DNA of 5,217 nucleotides, from contig JAUWMS010000246.1 of assembly GCA_030613045.1 (NCBI GenBank), positions 1 to 5,217 on the forward strand, in the 5' to 3' direction. Below are positions 4,788 to 5,217 of this stretch, piece after piece. The position numbers and the translations under genes are program-made. The DNA comes from Candidatus Latescibacterota bacterium (lineage in GTDB: Bacteria; Latescibacterota; 4484-107). Every line of letters starts with the position of its first letter. Position 1 is the stretch's first letter. The notes beneath the pieces were generated by a model. The model saw nothing but the letters and a program-made list of their open reading frames with translations. It searched no databases and was not told the origin of the DNA.

Positions 4788-5107
4788 CGGGAGATCGCTC
4801 CTAACGTTTCTACCCGCTCGAGTATGGCCTGGTGCATCTCGTAAAATACACTCCACTCGACGAAATCCATTTCATCCCCCAGCTTGCCGGCCCGGAAACC
4901 ACGATAGAATTCCTCAGACGACTTATGATAGCGCTTCTCATAATTTGATAGCCGGGTTTCTAAATCCCGTCGTTCCGTATAGGCTCGTTCTATCTCAGTA
5001 GTTAATAACTTATCAATGGTCCGGTCCACCAGTTCGCTGCAGAAGCCACGATGATAAAGCTTCTCTATACTTTGGAGTCTATCAAGCGTACAAAACGTAG
5101 TGCCCAT
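4784..5107 (-). CDS. Small helical protein, probable antitoxin of the TumE-type pair
   Basis: This is a charged, mostly helical protein of 107 residues. Residues 10-60 look like one or two helices rich in Glu, Arg and Leu, possibly a coiled coil. Residues 63-91 hold the pattern SSEEFY..F..GKLGDEMDFVEW..FYEM, which I recognise from small proteins encoded beside DUF6516/TumE genes in bacteria and archaea. No helix-turn-helix is obvious. The ATG at 5107 has an exceptionally good Shine-Dalgarno site. Gene order and the 4-base overlap with the toxin-like gene fit a type II antitoxin that is made in excess. The antitoxin role is inferred from family and context. The promoter must lie in or beyond the heptamer array upstream, since only 23 bases separate the gene from it. 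Confidence 0.75.
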   Translation of the reverse strand: MGTTFCTLDRLQSIEKLYHRGFCSELVDRTIDKLLTTEIERAYTERRDLETRLSNYEKRYHKSSEEFYRGFRAGKLGDEMDFVEWSVFYEMHQAILERVETLGAISR

Positions 5108-5114
5108 GTTTTTT

Positions 5115-5123
5115 CACCTCCTC
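5115..5123 (-). promoter_or_regulatory. Strong ribosome binding site of the small antitoxin-like gene
   Basis: Minus-strand GAGGAGGTG, near-full complement of the 16S anti-Shine-Dalgarno sequence, lies 7 bases before the ATG at 5107. It is much stronger than the sites of other genes here, which fits antitoxin overproduction. Confidence 0.9.
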
Positions 5124-5130
5124 AAAAGCC

Positions 5131-5207
5131 AGAGGCCAGAGGTCAGAGGTCAGAGGCCAGAGGCCAGAGTACAGAGGACAAAGGACAGAGTACAGAGGAC
5201 AACGTAC
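5131..5207. repeat. Long heptamer array upstream of the TumE-type pair (AGAGGCC type)
   Basis: Eleven consecutive 7-base units on the plus strand run AGAGGCC, AGAGGTC, AGAGGTC, AGAGGCC, AGAGGCC, AGAGTAC, AGAGGAC, AAAGGAC, AGAGTAC, AGAGGAC and AACGTAC, then fade into an A-rich end. Units are purest near the gene and drift outward. In the sense of the downstream genes it is pyrimidine-rich (CCTCTGG). It may continue beyond the window. Confidence 0.9.
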
Positions 5208-5217
5208 AAACAAAAAA

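Noticed and set aside
4788..4856. Longer start of the TumE-like gene at the ATG at 4856
   Set aside because: It would overlap the partner gene by 73 bases. The ATGA overlap start at 4787 with AGGAG upstream gives a family-like protein.
1513..5207. CRISPR array as an explanation of the tandem repeats
   Set aside because: Units are 7 bp and directly adjacent with no unique spacers, and no cas gene is present.

Overview
The window reads as a chromosomal segment from an uncultured or little-studied bacterium. Shine-Dalgarno sites, 4-base gene overlaps and bacterial gene families show it is bacterial. No marker fixes the phylum. The three core-type genes are GC-rich (one xerD line, 3061-3120, counts 38/60 G+C). 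The genes at both ends are more AT-rich (661-720 counts 23/60; 4921-4980 counts 25/60). The intergenic spaces are packed with short repeats, a style seen in repeat-rich environmental genomes and recalling the heptameric STRR repeats of cyanobacteria.

Layout. Bases 1-670 hold no gene. They carry two copies of a repeat of about 115-140 bp, the first expanded by a 14-bp tandem unit. At 671-1299 (+) is a Phd-type antitoxin overlapping a PIN-domain (VapC-like) toxin by 4 bases. A strong bidirectional hairpin terminator at 1349-1396 separates it from a convergent minus-strand series. Read in gene direction, that series is an MBL-fold hydrolase (4113-3460), a XerD-like tyrosine recombinase (3272-2373) and pdxJ, pyridoxine 5'-phosphate synthase (2275-1556). 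Further upstream on the same strand is a second toxin-antitoxin-like pair (5107-4383): a small acidic protein followed, with a 4-base overlap, by a TumE/DUF6516-family protein.

The most unusual feature is the intergenic DNA. Eight arrays with a period of exactly 7 bp (one as a 14-bp double unit) lie at gene boundaries, and each has its own consensus. Three of them sit at or within 13 bases after the stop codons of pdxJ, xerD and the MBL gene. In the sense direction these three hold stop codons in all three frames and are almost free of C. The MBL gene takes its last codons and its stop codon from its array. Two other arrays of related consensus bracket the TumE pair. Repeat DNA also abuts the starts of xerD and the MBL gene, so both starts are uncertain.

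The genes do not form one pathway. Vitamin B6 synthesis, chromosome-dimer resolution or site-specific recombination, and thioester or glyoxalase-II-like hydrolysis are housekeeping-type roles. The two addiction-type modules on the flanks look like accessory DNA.
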